64,000 nucleotides of DNA from Sanguibacter keddieii DSM 10542 (GTDB lineage: Bacteria; Actinomycetota; Actinomycetes; Actinomycetales; Cellulomonadaceae). Under the pieces are notes generated by a model that had not been told where the DNA came from, searched no databases, and was given only the letters and a program-made list of their open reading frames with translations. Positions 26,013 through 35,323 of this stretch are shown piece by piece. Location of the stretch: positions 1,116,001 to 1,180,000 of the forward strand of contig NC_013521.1 in NCBI RefSeq assembly GCF_000024925.1, in the 5' to 3' direction. A program made the position numbers and the translations under genes. Positions within the stretch are counted from its first letter, which is position 1. The number at the start of each line of letters is the position of its first letter.

Positions 26013-27323
26013 GTGGCCACCGTGCCCGCACCATCGGCGCTCCGCGTCGCGCTCCTCGGCTGCGGGGTGGTCGGGACCCAGGTCGCGCGCCTGCTGACCG
26101 ACCAGTCCGACGACCTCGCCGCCCGTGTCGGCGCACGCCTCGACCTCGTCGGGATCGCGGTCCGTGACGCCTCGGTGCCGCGCGACCCGTCGATCGACCG
26201 GGCGCTGCTCACCGAGGACGCCCAGACGCTCGTCGAGGGCGCCGACATCGTCATCGAGGTGATGGGCGGGATCGAGCCCGCCCGGTCGCTCCTGCTGCAC
26301 GCGATCGCCGGGGGAGCCTCCGTCGTCACGGCCAACAAGGCGCTGCTCGCCGAGGACGGCCCCACCCTCTACCGCGCGGCCGACGAGGCCGGGGTCGACG
26401 TCTACTACGAGGCCGCCGTCGCAGGGGCGATCCCCATCGTCCGCCCGGTGCGCGAGTCGCTCGCCGGCGACCGCATCCAGCGGGTGCTGGGCATCGTCAA
26501 CGGCACCACCAACTACGTCCTCGACCAGATGGCCACCCACGGGCTGGCCCTCGACGACGCGGTCCGCCAGGCGCAGGAGCTCGGGTTCGCCGAGGCCGAC
26601 CCGACGGCCGACGTCGAGGGCTACGACGCCGCGGCCAAGGCCGCGATCCTCGCCTCGCTCGCCTTCCACACCCGCGTGACGATCGACGACGTCAGCCGCG
26701 AGGGCATCACGGCCGTCACCGCCGACGACGTCGCGTGGGCCCGCCAGACCGGTCACGTCATCAAGCTGCTCGCGATCTGCGAGGCGAGCGAGGCCGGGGT
26801 GTCCGCCCGCGTGCACCCGGCCCTCGTCCCCGCAGAGCACCCGCTCGCCGGCGTCCGCGGCGCCTTCAACGCGGTGTTCGTCGAGGCCGAGGCCGCCGGC
26901 GAGCTCATGTTCTACGGGCGCGGCGCGGGCGGCGCACCCACCGCGTCGGCCGTCCTCGGCGACGTCGTGTCGGTCGCCCGCCACCGCGTGCTCGGCGGCA
27001 AGGGACCGGCCGAGTCGCACTACGCGCAGCTGCCGATCGCCCCGGCGTCGTCGGCCGTGACGCGGTACCAGGTGCGGATCGCCGTGTCGGACCGCCCCGG
27101 TGTCCTCGCCCAGGTGGCCCAGGTCGTCGCCGAGCACTCGGTGTCGATCGAGGCAGTCCGCCAGGCGCCCATCGAGGGGTCCCAGGACGGCGTCACCGCC
27201 GCCCACCTCGTCTTCACCACGCACCACGCCACGGAGTCCGCGCTCGCCGGGACCGTGGCCGCGATCGCCGACCTGGACGCCGTCCAGGGCATCCTGTCCG
27301 TCCTGAGAGTTGAAGGTTCCTGA
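26013..27323 (+). CDS. hom: homoserine dehydrogenase
   Basis: This 436-residue enzyme reduces aspartate semialdehyde to homoserine with NAD(P)H, at the branch to threonine and methionine. The nucleotide-binding motif [15 protein letters not shown] is near residue 14. [10 protein letters not shown] and the catalytic-domain segment [34 protein letters not shown] follow. A C-terminal ACT domain (about 350-430) suggests feedback control by threonine, as in related enzymes. GTG 26013 or GTG 26022 could start translation; AGGG at 26009-26012 favours the second slightly. The stop shares a base with thrC. Confidence 0.97.
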   Translation: MATVPAPSALRVALLGCGVVGTQVARLLTDQSDDLAARVGARLDLVGIAVRDASVPRDPSIDRALLTEDAQTLVEGADIVIEVMGGIEPARSLLLHAIAGGASVVTANKALLAEDGPTLYRAADEAGVDVYYEAAVAGAIPIVRPVRESLAGDRIQRVLGIVNGTTNYVLDQMATHGLALDDAVRQAQELGFAEADPTADVEGYDAAAKAAILASLAFHTRVTIDDVSREGITAVTADDVAWARQTGHVIKLLAICEASEAGVSARVHPALVPAEHPLAGVRGAFNAVFVEAEAAGELMFYGRGAGGAPTASAVLGDVVSVARHRVLGGKGPAESHYAQLPIAPASSAVTRYQVRIAVSDRPGVLAQVAQVVAEHSVSIEAVRQAPIEGSQDGVTAAHLVFTTHHATESALAGTVAAIADLDAVQGILSVLRVEGS

Positions 27324-28390
27324 TGGCCCACGTGTGGCAAGGCATCATCCGCGAGTACGCCGACCTGCTGCCCGAGCACCTCACCACGCACGTCGTCACC
27401 CTCGGCGAGGGCGGCACGCCCCTGGTCCCCGCCCCGGCGCTCTCCGCGCTGACCGGTGCGGAGGTCTTCCTCAAGGTCGAGGGCATGAACCCGACCGGGT
27501 CCTTCAAGGACCGCGGCATGACGACGGCCATCTCCGCGGCCGCGCACAAGGGTGCCCAGGCCGTGGTGTGCGCCTCGACGGGCAACACCTCCGCCTCGGC
27601 CGCCGCCTACGCGACCGCCGCGGGCATGACCTGCGCGGTCCTCGTGCCGGACGGCAAGATCGCCATGGGCAAGCTGAGCCAGGCCATCGCGCACGGGGCG
27701 AAGCTCCTCCAGGTGGACGGCAACTTCGACGACTGCCTCGTGGCCGCCCGCAAGCTCGCCGAGGCGTACCCGGTCGAGCTCGTGAACTCCGTCAACCCCG
27801 ACCGCATCCAGGGCCAGAAGACGGGCTCCTTCGAGGTCGTCGACGTGCTCGGCGACGCACCGACCATCCACGCGCTGCCCGTCGGCAACGCCGGCAACAT
27901 CACCGCGTACTGGAAGGGCTACGTCGAGTACCTCGAGGCGGGGATCTCGACGCACCTGCCGCAGATGTGGGGCTTCCAGGCGGCAGGTGCCGCCCCGATC
28001 GTCGCCGGGCACCCGATCACCGAGCCCGAGACCATCGCCACGGCCATCCGCATCGGCAACCCCGCGTCGTGGGAGCAGGCCGTCGAGGCCCGCGACACGT
28101 CGAAGGGCGTCATCGAGTCGGTCACCGACGAGCAGATCCTCCTCGCGCACCGCATCCTCTCCGCCGAGGTCGGCGTCTTCGTCGAGCCTGCGTCGGCGGC
28201 CGGCGTCGCCGGGATCATCTCCCGTGCCGAGCGCGGGCTGGTGCCCGCCGGTGCCCGGATCGTCGTGACCGTCACCGGGCACGGCCTCAAGGACCCGCAG
28301 TGGGCGCTGCGCACCGCGGACGGCTCGGAGATCGTGCCGCAGCGCGTGACCGCCGACGTGGTCTCGATCGCCGACGCCCTCGGTCTCTGA
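27323..28390 (+). CDS. thrC: threonine synthase
   Basis: This 355-residue PLP enzyme converts phosphohomoserine to L-threonine. The PLP lysine is Lys62 in GSFKDRGM, and the phosphate-binding loop is [25 protein letters not shown] and the C-terminal HGLKDP motif are also typical. ATG 27323 shares one base with the hom stop (TGATG) and GAAGG precedes it, so hom and thrC are coupled. Length fits the short (class II) actinobacterial enzyme. Confidence 0.97.
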   Translation: MAHVWQGIIREYADLLPEHLTTHVVTLGEGGTPLVPAPALSALTGAEVFLKVEGMNPTGSFKDRGMTTAISAAAHKGAQAVVCASTGNTSASAAAYATAAGMTCAVLVPDGKIAMGKLSQAIAHGAKLLQVDGNFDDCLVAARKLAEAYPVELVNSVNPDRIQGQKTGSFEVVDVLGDAPTIHALPVGNAGNITAYWKGYVEYLEAGISTHLPQMWGFQAAGAAPIVAGHPITEPETIATAIRIGNPASWEQAVEARDTSKGVIESVTDEQILLAHRILSAEVGVFVEPASAAGVAGIISRAERGLVPAGARIVVTVTGHGLKDPQWALRTADGSEIVPQRVTADVVSIADALGL

Positions 28391-28397
28391 GCCGACG

Positions 28398-29354
28398 GTG
28401 CCGAGGATGAGGCTGGGAGCCGACCACGTCCGGGTGCGGGTGCCCGCGACGAGCGCGAACCTCGGCCCGGGCTTCGACAGCCTCGGGCTGGCGCTCGGGC
28501 ACCACGACGAGCTCGAGGTCCGGACGCTCGGCACGGACGAGGTCCGGGTCGACGTCGTCGGCGAGGGTGCCGGTGAGGTGCCCTCGGACGAGCGGCACCT
28601 CGTCGTCACGGCGCTCCGGCGAGGCCTCGACCACGTCGGTGCGCCGCGCACGGGGCTGCACCTGAGCTGCACCAACCGGATCCCGCACGGGCGGGGGATG
28701 GGCTCGTCGGCGGCGGCCGTCGTCTCCGGGCTCCTCGCGGCGCGCGGGCTGGTCGAGGACCCCGAGAGCCTCGACGACGCGACGGTGCTCGCCCTCGCGA
28801 CCGAGCTCGAGGGGCACCCGGACAACGCGGCGCCGGCGGTCTACGGCGGTGCGACGGTGGCATGGACGTCGACGACGGCGACGACCTCGACGACCGCTGC
28901 GGGCGTGCCGCGCGCCGCGCGGCTCGTGGTGCACCCGGACGTCGAGACCACGGTCGTGGTGCCCGTCGTGCGGCTCGCGACGAAGACCGCGCGCGGCGTG
29001 CTCCCCGCGGCCGTCCCGCACGGTGACGCGGCCTTCACGGCCGGGCGCGCGGCGCTGCTGGTGCACGCGCTGTCCTCCGACCCGACCCTGCTGCTCGACG
29101 CGACCGAGGACCGGCTCCACCAGGGGTACCGCTCGTCGGTCATGCCGAGCACCTGGGACCTCGTCCAGCGCCTGCGCGACCGCGGCGAGGCCGCGACGGT
29201 GTCGGGAGCCGGGCCGACGGTCCTGGTCACGGGTCGGCGGCAGGACCGCGCCCGCCTGTCCGCCGTCCTCGACGAGCTCCTGGACGGGACCTCCGGGTGG
29301 GCGGTCCTGCGCCCGGAGATCGACCGGACCGGCGCGGTCGTCGAGCGTCTCTGA
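28398..29354 (+). CDS. thrB: homoserine kinase
   Basis: This 318-residue GHMP-family kinase phosphorylates homoserine to supply ThrC. The start VRVPATSANLGPGFDSLGLAL, the ATP-binding loop IPHGRGMGSSAAA (about 95-107) and the C-terminal GAGPTVLV motif are all present. GTG 28398 lies eight bases after thrC; ATG 28407 in the same frame is an alternative. It is the last gene of the hom-thrC-thrB unit; a 379-bp gap with the rho leader follows. Confidence 0.96.
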   Translation: MPRMRLGADHVRVRVPATSANLGPGFDSLGLALGHHDELEVRTLGTDEVRVDVVGEGAGEVPSDERHLVVTALRRGLDHVGAPRTGLHLSCTNRIPHGRGMGSSAAAVVSGLLAARGLVEDPESLDDATVLALATELEGHPDNAAPAVYGGATVAWTSTTATTSTTAAGVPRAARLVVHPDVETTVVVPVVRLATKTARGVLPAAVPHGDAAFTAGRAALLVHALSSDPTLLLDATEDRLHQGYRSSVMPSTWDLVQRLRDRGEAATVSGAGPTVLVTGRRQDRARLSAVLDELLDGTSGWAVLRPEIDRTGAVVERL

Positions 29355-29733
29355 CCCGGGACGAGGGCGGCGCGAGATCACCCGGCGGGCCCCCAGACCC
29401 TGGGAACCGTGCGGCTGAGCCGGTGTTATAGTGGGTCCAGTTTCCTGCTATGCCCGGCTTCTGAGCCGGGATGCAGCGTGCCGCGGGTGTGCAGCCGACA
29501 TCGCGGAGGCCACCCACAGCGCACCATCGACAGTCGCTCCTGCTCTGGAGCGGACAGCGGCGATGGTCGCGACCGGCACACACGCGGGAAGCACTCCGAA
29601 CCGTGTCACCTCTCGACGTCTGTCGTCGCGTGACGCGTTCCTACTACGTCCCGGCCGCATCGGTGCCGGACGTCGACCGCCCGCAGCCTCCTCGTCAACG
29701 AGTCACGGCTGTGTACGAGGGGAAGGGTCCTTC
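29355..29733 (+). promoter_or_regulatory. thrB-rho intergenic region: rho promoter and long leader
   Basis: This 379-bp stretch holds no convincing gene. TATAGT at 29427-29432 is the best -10, with no TTGACA-like -35; GGGAACC at 29402-29408 upstream instead recalls ECF-sigma -35 boxes. From a start near 29439 the leader would be about 295 nt. Near its 5' end CCCGGCT-TCTG-AGCCGGG (29453-29470) makes a perfect 7-bp hairpin. Long leaders are known for rho genes, where Rho often controls its own synthesis. GGGAAGG stands before GTG 29734. Confidence 0.5.
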
Positions 29734-31989
29734 GTGACTGACACCATCGACGCCACCGAGCGCAGCGCCGCTGCCGGTGGCACCGCCCGGACCGGCGCGA
29801 TCTCCGCGCTGCGACTCTCCGAGCTCCAGGCCCTGGCCTCCCAGCTCGGCGTGAAGGGCACGTCCAAGATGCGCAAGAGCGATCTTGTCGACGCCATCAA
29901 GGCGACGCAGGGCAGCGGCGCGAGCCGCCCCGCGACGAAGGCGACGGCCTCGAAGGCCTCGGCCTCGAAGGCGCAGGCCTCGCAGCCCGAGGCCTCGTCG
30001 TCCGCCCCCGCGAAGGACGACGCAGCAGCCTCGGCCACGCGGTCGGAGACCACCACCGCCCCGGCCACCGAGACCTCGGCCCGCCACGAGACCTCCTCCC
30101 GCGACGAGACCTCCAGCCGTGACGAGAGCGCCCCCCGCGACGAGACGTCCGGGCGCAGCGCGCAGCGAGGCTCGCGCCGTGCCGGGCGCTCCGAGGCGCC
30201 TGCCGCCTCGGTCGCCGACATCTCCCTCGACGGCCCCGAGCTGTCGCGCACCCGCTCCGAGCGATCCGAGGTCCGCCTCGCCGCCGGTGAGACCGCCGAC
30301 GAGCGCGCCGCCCGCGCCAAGGACGCCGTCGTCGACGTCACCCTGCCTCCTCGTCGGGACCGCGGCTCGCGCCGCGCAGGACGGTCCGCAGGTTCTGCCG
30401 CTGCAGACGCGCCCCAGGCCGACGACGCGCAGCGCACCGAGCAGCGCGGCGCCGACAAGCAGCAGGCCTCCGAGCAGCAGAACCGCGACGGCCAGGCCCG
30501 CGAGCAGCGCGCCGGCCGCCAGAACCGTGACGGCCAGCAGAGCCGCGACGGCCAGCAGAACCGTGAGCAGCAGAACCGTGAGCAGCAGCGCGCTGCCGAG
30601 CGCGGCAACGCCGGCGCCGGCACCAACGGCGCCCCTGCCGGAGCCGGGAACGAGGAGGACGACGAGCGCGGTGGCCGTCGTCGCCGGGGACGCGACAGGT
30701 TCCGCGACCGTGACCGTGACCGCGACAGGGACCGTGGCAAGCGGACCCGCAGCCGCAACGGCGGACCGGACCTCAGCTTCGACGACATCGAGGTGGGCGA
30801 GGACGACGTCCTGCTCCCCGTCGCGGGCATCCTCGACATCCTCGACAGCTACGCCTTCGTGCGGACCAGCGGCTACCTGCCGGGGCAGAACGACGTCTAC
30901 GTCTCGCTCAACCAGGTCAAGAAGTCGGGCCTGCGACGCGGTGACGCGATCACCGGCGCCGTCCGCCAGCCGCGCGAGGGCGACACGAGCGGCCAGGCCA
31001 CGGCCGGACGCCAGAAGTACAACGCGCTCGTCCGTCTCGACACCGTCAACGGCACGGCTCCTGATGAGGCCCGTACCCGTCCGGACTTCGCCAAGCTGAC
31101 GCCGCTGTACCCGCAGGAGCGCCTGCGGCTCGAGATGCCGGACCCGACGCGCCTCACGCCGCGCATCATCGACATCGTCGCCCCGATCGGCAAGGGCCAG
31201 CGCGGCCTCATCGTCGCGCCGCCCAAGGCCGGCAAGACGATCATCATGCAGCAGATCGCCAACGCGATCACGACGAACAACCCTGAGGTCCACCTCATGG
31301 TCGTGCTCGTCGACGAGCGGCCCGAAGAGGTCACCGACATGGAGCGCACGGTCAAGGGCGAGGTCATCGCCTCGACCTTCGACCGCCCCGCCACCGACCA
31401 CACGATCGTCGCCGAGCTCGCCATCGAGCGTGCCAAGCGCCTCGTCGAGCTCGGCCAGGACGTCGTCGTGCTGCTCGACTCGCTCACCCGCCTGTCCCGC
31501 GCGTACAACCTCGCGGCGCCCGCCTCGGGCCGCATCCTCTCGGGTGGTGTCGACGCCTCGGCGCTGTACCCGCCCAAGCGGTTCTTCGGCGCGGCGCGCA
31601 ACATCGAGAACGGTGGCTCGCTCACCATCCTCGCGTCGGCGCTCGTCGAGACCGGCTCGAAGATGGACGAGGTGATCTTCGAGGAGTTCAAGGGCACCGG
31701 CAACATGGAGCTGCGCCTCGCGCGCTCCCTCGCCGACAAGCGGATCTTCCCGGCGGTCGACGTCAACGCGTCCGGCACCCGCCGCGAGGAGATCCTCATG
31801 GGCCAGGACGAGCTGCGCGTGATCTACAAGCTCCGTCGCGTCATGGGGGCGCTCGACCACCAGCAGGCGATCGAGCTGCTGCTCGGCAAGCTCAAGGACA
31901 CCAAGTCCAACGCCGAGTTCCTCATGCAGGTCCAGAAGACCACGCCGAGCGGTCTCGTCGACGACGAGAACGCCGGCCGCACGATCTGA
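29734..31989 (+). CDS. rho: transcription termination factor Rho
   Basis: This 751-residue ATP-dependent RNA helicase ends transcripts and is much longer than the 419-residue E. coli protein. Residues about 25-60 are the N-terminal helical SAP-like domain ([20 protein letters not shown]). An insertion of about 290 residues (60-345), rich in Arg, Asp, Glu, Gln and Ala with QNRDGQQ and NREQQ repeats, follows. It is typical of actinobacterial Rho and thought to bind RNA. The cold-shock-like primary RNA site (about 350-420) and the ATPase core come next, with Walker A PPKAGKT (Lys501), [13 protein letters not shown] and [13 protein letters not shown]. Start GTG 29734 matches the ribosome site. 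Confidence 0.97.
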   Translation: MTDTIDATERSAAAGGTARTGAISALRLSELQALASQLGVKGTSKMRKSDLVDAIKATQGSGASRPATKATASKASASKAQASQPEASSSAPAKDDAAASATRSETTTAPATETSARHETSSRDETSSRDESAPRDETSGRSAQRGSRRAGRSEAPAASVADISLDGPELSRTRSERSEVRLAAGETADERAARAKDAVVDVTLPPRRDRGSRRAGRSAGSAAADAPQADDAQRTEQRGADKQQASEQQNRDGQAREQRAGRQNRDGQQSRDGQQNREQQNREQQRAAERGNAGAGTNGAPAGAGNEEDDERGGRRRRGRDRFRDRDRDRDRDRGKRTRSRNGGPDLSFDDIEVGEDDVLLPVAGILDILDSYAFVRTSGYLPGQNDVYVSLNQVKKSGLRRGDAITGAVRQPREGDTSGQATAGRQKYNALVRLDTVNGTAPDEARTRPDFAKLTPLYPQERLRLEMPDPTRLTPRIIDIVAPIGKGQRGLIVAPPKAGKTIIMQQIANAITTNNPEVHLMVVLVDERPEEVTDMERTVKGEVIASTFDRPATDHTIVAELAIERAKRLVELGQDVVVLLDSLTRLSRAYNLAAPASGRILSGGVDASALYPPKRFFGAARNIENGGSLTILASALVETGSKMDEVIFEEFKGTGNMELRLARSLADKRIFPAVDVNASGTRREEILMGQDELRVIYKLRRVMGALDHQQAIELLLGKLKDTKSNAEFLMQVQKTTPSGLVDDENAGRTI

Positions 31990-31994
31990 CGCCC

Positions 31995-32035
31995 GGAGGG
32001 CGCGGCGCCGGGTCCCGCCCGGCGCCACGCCCTCC
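31995..32035 (+). terminator. strong hairpin terminator after rho
   Basis: GGAGGGCG-C-GGCGCCGGG (31995-32012) pairs with CCCGGCGCC-A-CGCCCTCC (32018-32035): 17 pairs, one internal mismatch and a five-base loop, six bases after the rho stop. Confidence 0.8.
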
Positions 32036-32095
32036 AGGCGCCTGCACGACGGCCTGCTGCCCTCGGGACTATTTCTGTCCGGTCGGTGGTTGTGC

Positions 32096-32101
32096 CATGA
32101 T
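32096..32101 (+). promoter_or_regulatory. candidate -10 for rpmE
   Basis: CATGAT lies 17 bp after TTCTGT (32073-32078) between the rho terminator and rpmE. Both hexamers are weak; the position is the main argument. Confidence 0.3.
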
Positions 32102-32174
32102 GTCCCGTTGGCATCTGGTTCACGGGGGCTGTCCTGTCCTCGACCCAGACGCACGAACCAAGGAGATGCACCGC

Positions 32175-32384
32175 ATGAAGGCTGGAATCCACCCCGAGTA
32201 CGTCGACACCACGGTCACCTGCACCTGTGGCAACACGTTCACGACCCGCAGCACGCAGACCTCCGGGAAGATCTCTTCCGACGTCTGCTCCGCCTGCCAC
32301 CCGTTCTACACCGGCAAGCAGAAGATCCTCGACACCGGTGGCCGCGTGGCCCGCTTCGAGGCTCGCTACGGCAAGAAGTCCTAG
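32175..32384 (+). CDS. rpmE: 50S ribosomal protein L31 (zinc-binding form)
   Basis: This 69-residue large-subunit protein (bL31) has the zinc-holding cysteines of the C+ form: Cys16 and Cys18, then Cys38 and Cys41. In actinobacteria zinc-free paralogues replace this form under zinc starvation. ATG 32175 is used because AAGGAG at 32159-32164 is ten bases before it; ATG 32166 is too close to that site. Two large hairpins separate it from prfA. Its place after rho and before prfA is the standard actinobacterial order. Confidence 0.97.
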   Translation: MKAGIHPEYVDTTVTCTCGNTFTTRSTQTSGKISSDVCSACHPFYTGKQKILDTGGRVARFEARYGKKS

Positions 32385-32393
32385 CACTCCTCC

Positions 32394-32458
32394 AGCGCCG
32401 GTGAGACGTACCGCCGACAACCTCTCCAGGGGCAGTCGTGCGGCGTCTCACCGGCGCT
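32394..32458 (+). other. long stem-loop between rpmE and prfA
   Basis: AGCGCCGGTGAGACG (32394-32408) and CGTCTCACCGGCGCT (32444-32458) form a perfect 15-bp stem over a 35-base loop, ten bases after the rpmE stop. The loop is far larger than in normal terminators. It may be a terminator, an mRNA-processing site or a structured leader for prfA. Confidence 0.6.
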
Positions 32459-32468
32459 GTTGCTATTC

Positions 32469-32499
32469 CCGGGCCCGTCCACCGGACGACGGCCCGGGT
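32469..32499 (+). terminator. second hairpin between rpmE and prfA
   Basis: CCCGGGCC-CGTCC (32469-32481) pairs with GGACG-AC-GGCCCGGG (32485-32499) around an ACC loop, 13 pairs with one two-base bulge. It follows the larger stem-loop by ten bases and ends 44 bases before the prfA ATG. Confidence 0.6.
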
Positions 32500-32543
32500 G
32501 CTCGCCGACCAGCACGTCCCACCCCCGCAGGCAGGAACCCCAG

Positions 32544-33629
32544 ATGAGTGAGACCTTCGTCGCCGCCGAGCCGCTGCTGGCCGAGCACGCGGAGATCGAG
32601 CAGCAGCTCGCCGACCCTGCCGTGCACGCCGACGCCGCCCGCGCCCGCACGCTCGGGCGCCGCTACGCCGAGCTCGGTCAGGTCGTCGCCGCCTACCGTG
32701 GCTGGCGCTCGGCCGTCGACGACGCCGAGGCCGCAGCCGAGCTCGCCGCGGAGGAGCCCGCCTTCGCCGAGGAGCTCCCCGCGCTGCAGACCGCCGCGAC
32801 CGACGCCGCCGAGAAGCTGCGCCGGGTCCTCATCCCGCGCGACCCCGACGACGGGCGCGACGTGATCCTCGAGATCAAGGCCGGCGAGGGCGGCGAGGAG
32901 TCCGCGCTGTTCGCGGGCGACCTGCTGCGCATGTACCTGCGGTACGCCGAGCGCCGCGGCTGGAAGACCGAGGTCATCGAGGCCACCGAGTCCGACCTCG
33001 GCGGCTACAAGGACGTCCAGGTCGCCGTGAAGGCCAAGGGCACCGTGGCGCCGGAGGACGGCCCCTGGGCCAACCTCAAGTACGAGGGCGGTGTGCACCG
33101 CGTGCAGCGCGTCCCCGTGACCGAGTCGCAGGGCCGCATCCACACCTCGGCGGCCGGGGTGCTCGTGTTCCCCGAGGTCGAGGACGCCGGTGAGCTCGAG
33201 ATCGACCAGAACGACCTCCGCATCGACGTCTACAGGTCGTCCGGGCCGGGTGGGCAGTCCGTCAACACGACGGACTCGGCCGTCCGCATCACGCACGTGC
33301 CCACCGGGATCGTCGTGTCGATGCAGAACGAGAAGTCGCAGCTCCAGAACCGCGAGCAGGCCATGCGCGTGCTCCGCGCCCGGCTGCTCGCCGCGCGCCA
33401 GGAGGAGGAGGCCGCGGCGGCGAACGACATCCGACGCTCGCAGGTGCGCACCGTCGACCGCTCCGAGCGCATCCGGACGTACAACTACCCGGAGAACCGC
33501 ATCGCGGACCACCGCACGGGCTACAAGTCCTACAACCTCGACCAGGTGCTCGACGGCGACCTCGAGCCGGTCGTCCGCTCGGCCATCGAGGCCGACGAGG
33601 CGGCGCGGCTCGCTGCCGCGGGCAGCTGA
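32544..33629 (+). CDS. prfA: peptide chain release factor 1
   Basis: This 361-residue factor reads UAA and UAG stop codons and triggers peptide release. The codon-recognition tripeptide is PVT in [14 protein letters not shown] and the catalytic GGQ is at residues 236-238 in [18 protein letters not shown]; Gln238 is the residue methylated by PrmC. The coiled-coil domain 1 occupies about 1-110. ATG 32544 lies after a modest CAGGAA. prmC follows after three bases. Confidence 0.98.
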   Translation: MSETFVAAEPLLAEHAEIEQQLADPAVHADAARARTLGRRYAELGQVVAAYRGWRSAVDDAEAAAELAAEEPAFAEELPALQTAATDAAEKLRRVLIPRDPDDGRDVILEIKAGEGGEESALFAGDLLRMYLRYAERRGWKTEVIEATESDLGGYKDVQVAVKAKGTVAPEDGPWANLKYEGGVHRVQRVPVTESQGRIHTSAAGVLVFPEVEDAGELEIDQNDLRIDVYRSSGPGGQSVNTTDSAVRITHVPTGIVVSMQNEKSQLQNREQAMRVLRARLLAARQEEEAAAANDIRRSQVRTVDRSERIRTYNYPENRIADHRTGYKSYNLDQVLDGDLEPVVRSAIEADEAARLAAAGS

Positions 33630-33632
33630 GCC

Positions 33633-34571
33633 GTGGTCGAGGTGACCCTGGCGACGCTCGACGCGTCGCACACCGCGGACGTGCTGGTGCGCGTCGTCGC
33701 CCGTGAGCTCGCCGGTGCCGGGATCGAGACGCCCCGCGTCGACGCCGAGATCCTCGTCGCCCTCGCCGCCGGCGTGTCCCGCGGCGACCTCCAGCACGCC
33801 GCCCTGCTCGGCAGGACCGTGCTCGCCGAGGCCGCGCAGGCCGAGCGGCTGCGGGGCCTCGCCCGGTCCCGTGCCGAGCGGCTGCCGCTCCAGCACCTCA
33901 CCGGCACGGCCCCGTTCCGCCACGTCGAGCTCGACGTCGGACCGGGCGTCTTCGTCCCGCGCCCCGAGACCGAGGTCGTCGCGCAGGTCGCCGTCGACGA
34001 GGCGCTGCGGGTGGTCGCCGAGCGCGGCCGCGTCGTCGTCGTCGACCTCTGCACCGGGTCGGGGGCGATCGCCGTGGCGATCGCCCAGGAGGTGCCGGAG
34101 GCCGAGGTGCACGCGGTCGAGCTCGACGCCGCTGCCCACGCCTGGGCCCGGCGCAACGTCGACAGGATCGCACCGCGCGTGACCCTCGTCCGCGGCGACG
34201 CCCGCACCGCGCTGACCGCGCTCGACGGGCTCTGCGACGTGGTCGTCTCCAACCCGCCCTACGTGCCGACCGGTGCGGTCCCCAAGGACCGCGAGGTCGC
34301 CGAGCACGACCCGGCCGTCGCGCTCTACGGGCTCGGCCCCGACGGCCTCGAGGTGCCGCGCGGAGTCACCCGGGCAGCGTCCCGTCTCCTCGTCCGGGGC
34401 GGCCTGTACGTGATGGAGCACGCCGAGGTCCAGGACGCCGGAGCCCGGCAGATGGTGGACGACACGGGTGACTTCGAGCCGGCGCGCACCCTGCCGGACC
34501 TCACCGGACGCCCCCGGATGGTCGTGGCTCGTCGGAGCACACCGCCGGTCGTGGAAGACTCGTCGTCGTGA
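33633..34571 (+). CDS. prmC: peptide chain release factor N5-glutamine methyltransferase
   Basis: This 312-residue enzyme methylates the GGQ glutamine of release factors using S-adenosylmethionine. An N-terminal helical substrate-binding domain (about 1-105) precedes the SAM-binding fold with VVVDLCTGSGAIAVAIA and the catalytic NPPY motif at about residue 207. GTG 33633 is three bases from prfA, the natural partner, and the stop overlaps the next gene by four bases (GTGA). Confidence 0.97.
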   Translation: MVEVTLATLDASHTADVLVRVVARELAGAGIETPRVDAEILVALAAGVSRGDLQHAALLGRTVLAEAAQAERLRGLARSRAERLPLQHLTGTAPFRHVELDVGPGVFVPRPETEVVAQVAVDEALRVVAERGRVVVVDLCTGSGAIAVAIAQEVPEAEVHAVELDAAAHAWARRNVDRIAPRVTLVRGDARTALTALDGLCDVVVSNPPYVPTGAVPKDREVAEHDPAVALYGLGPDGLEVPRGVTRAASRLLVRGGLYVMEHAEVQDAGARQMVDDTGDFEPARTLPDLTGRPRMVVARRSTPPVVEDSSS

Positions 34572-35323
34572 GTACGTCTGGAATCCACCCTGCACACGAC
34601 GCGTCGACCTGGGGACCGTCCCTCGACGAGGCCGTCAACACCGTCCAGGCCGGGGCGCTCGTCGTCCTGCCGACCGACACGGTCTACGGCATCGGGGCCG
34701 ACGCCTTCGACGCCGACGCCGTGGCCGCCCTCCTCGCGGCGAAGGGTCGCGGGCGCCAGATGCCCCCGCCCGTCCTCGTCGGTTCCGTCGCCACCCTCGA
34801 CGGGCTCGCCACCGAGGTGCCCGAGGCCGCCCGCGCGCTCGCCACGCGGTTCTGGCCCGGTGCCCTCACGCTCATCCTCACGGCACAGCCCTCCCTCGCC
34901 TGGGACCTCGGCGACACCCACGGCACGGTCGCGCTCCGCATGCCGGACCACCCGACCGCGCTGGCGCTCCTCGCCCGGACCGGGCCGATGGCCGTCTCGA
35001 GCGCGAACCTCACCGGAGGCCCTGCCGCGACGACCGTCGAGGAGGCCCACGCCCAGCTCGGCTCGTCCGTGCGGACCTACCTCGACGCCGGCGCAGCCCC
35101 GGGCGGGGTCGCCTCGACCATCGTGGACGCGACGGGGGAGACCCTGCGCGTCGTGCGGGCCGGTGCGATCTCGCTCGAGGAGCTGCGGACCGTGACGCAC
35201 GTCGAGGACGTCCTCCCGCCGGTGCCCGAGCCGGCCGACGAGGCGTCGGCGGAGCCTGCGGGCGGACCGACACCGGAGCCGGCCACCGAGACCGATCCCC
35301 AGACGGACGCCGACGCCGGGTGA
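34568..35323 (+). CDS. tsaC: L-threonylcarbamoyladenylate synthase (Sua5/YciO/YrdC family)
   Basis: This 251-residue protein makes threonylcarbamoyl-AMP from threonine, bicarbonate and ATP for the t6A37 tRNA modification. The YrdC fold is marked by GALVVLPTDTVYGIGADAF, the dsRNA-binding-like core with RFWPGALTLIL, and MAVSSANLTGGPAATT. The last 40 residues are a Pro/Glu-rich low-complexity tail rather than the full Sua5 C-terminal domain. It is translationally coupled to prmC before it and to wecA after it. Confidence 0.94.
   Translation: MSTSGIHPAHDASTWGPSLDEAVNTVQAGALVVLPTDTVYGIGADAFDADAVAALLAAKGRGRQMPPPVLVGSVATLDGLATEVPEAARALATRFWPGALTLILTAQPSLAWDLGDTHGTVALRMPDHPTALALLARTGPMAVSSANLTGGPAATTVEEAHAQLGSSVRTYLDAGAAPGGVASTIVDATGETLRVVRAGAISLEELRTVTHVEDVLPPVPEPADEASAEPAGGPTPEPATETDPQTDADAG

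Noticed and set aside
29409-29633. A 74-codon frame in the rho leader as a regulatory leader peptide
   Set aside because: It starts upstream of the probable -10, lacks a ribosome site and has no codon bias like that of neighbouring genes.
32097-32174. A 26-residue N-terminal extension of ribosomal protein L31
   Set aside because: The family starts MKAGIHP, and AAGGAG is correctly spaced for ATG 32175.
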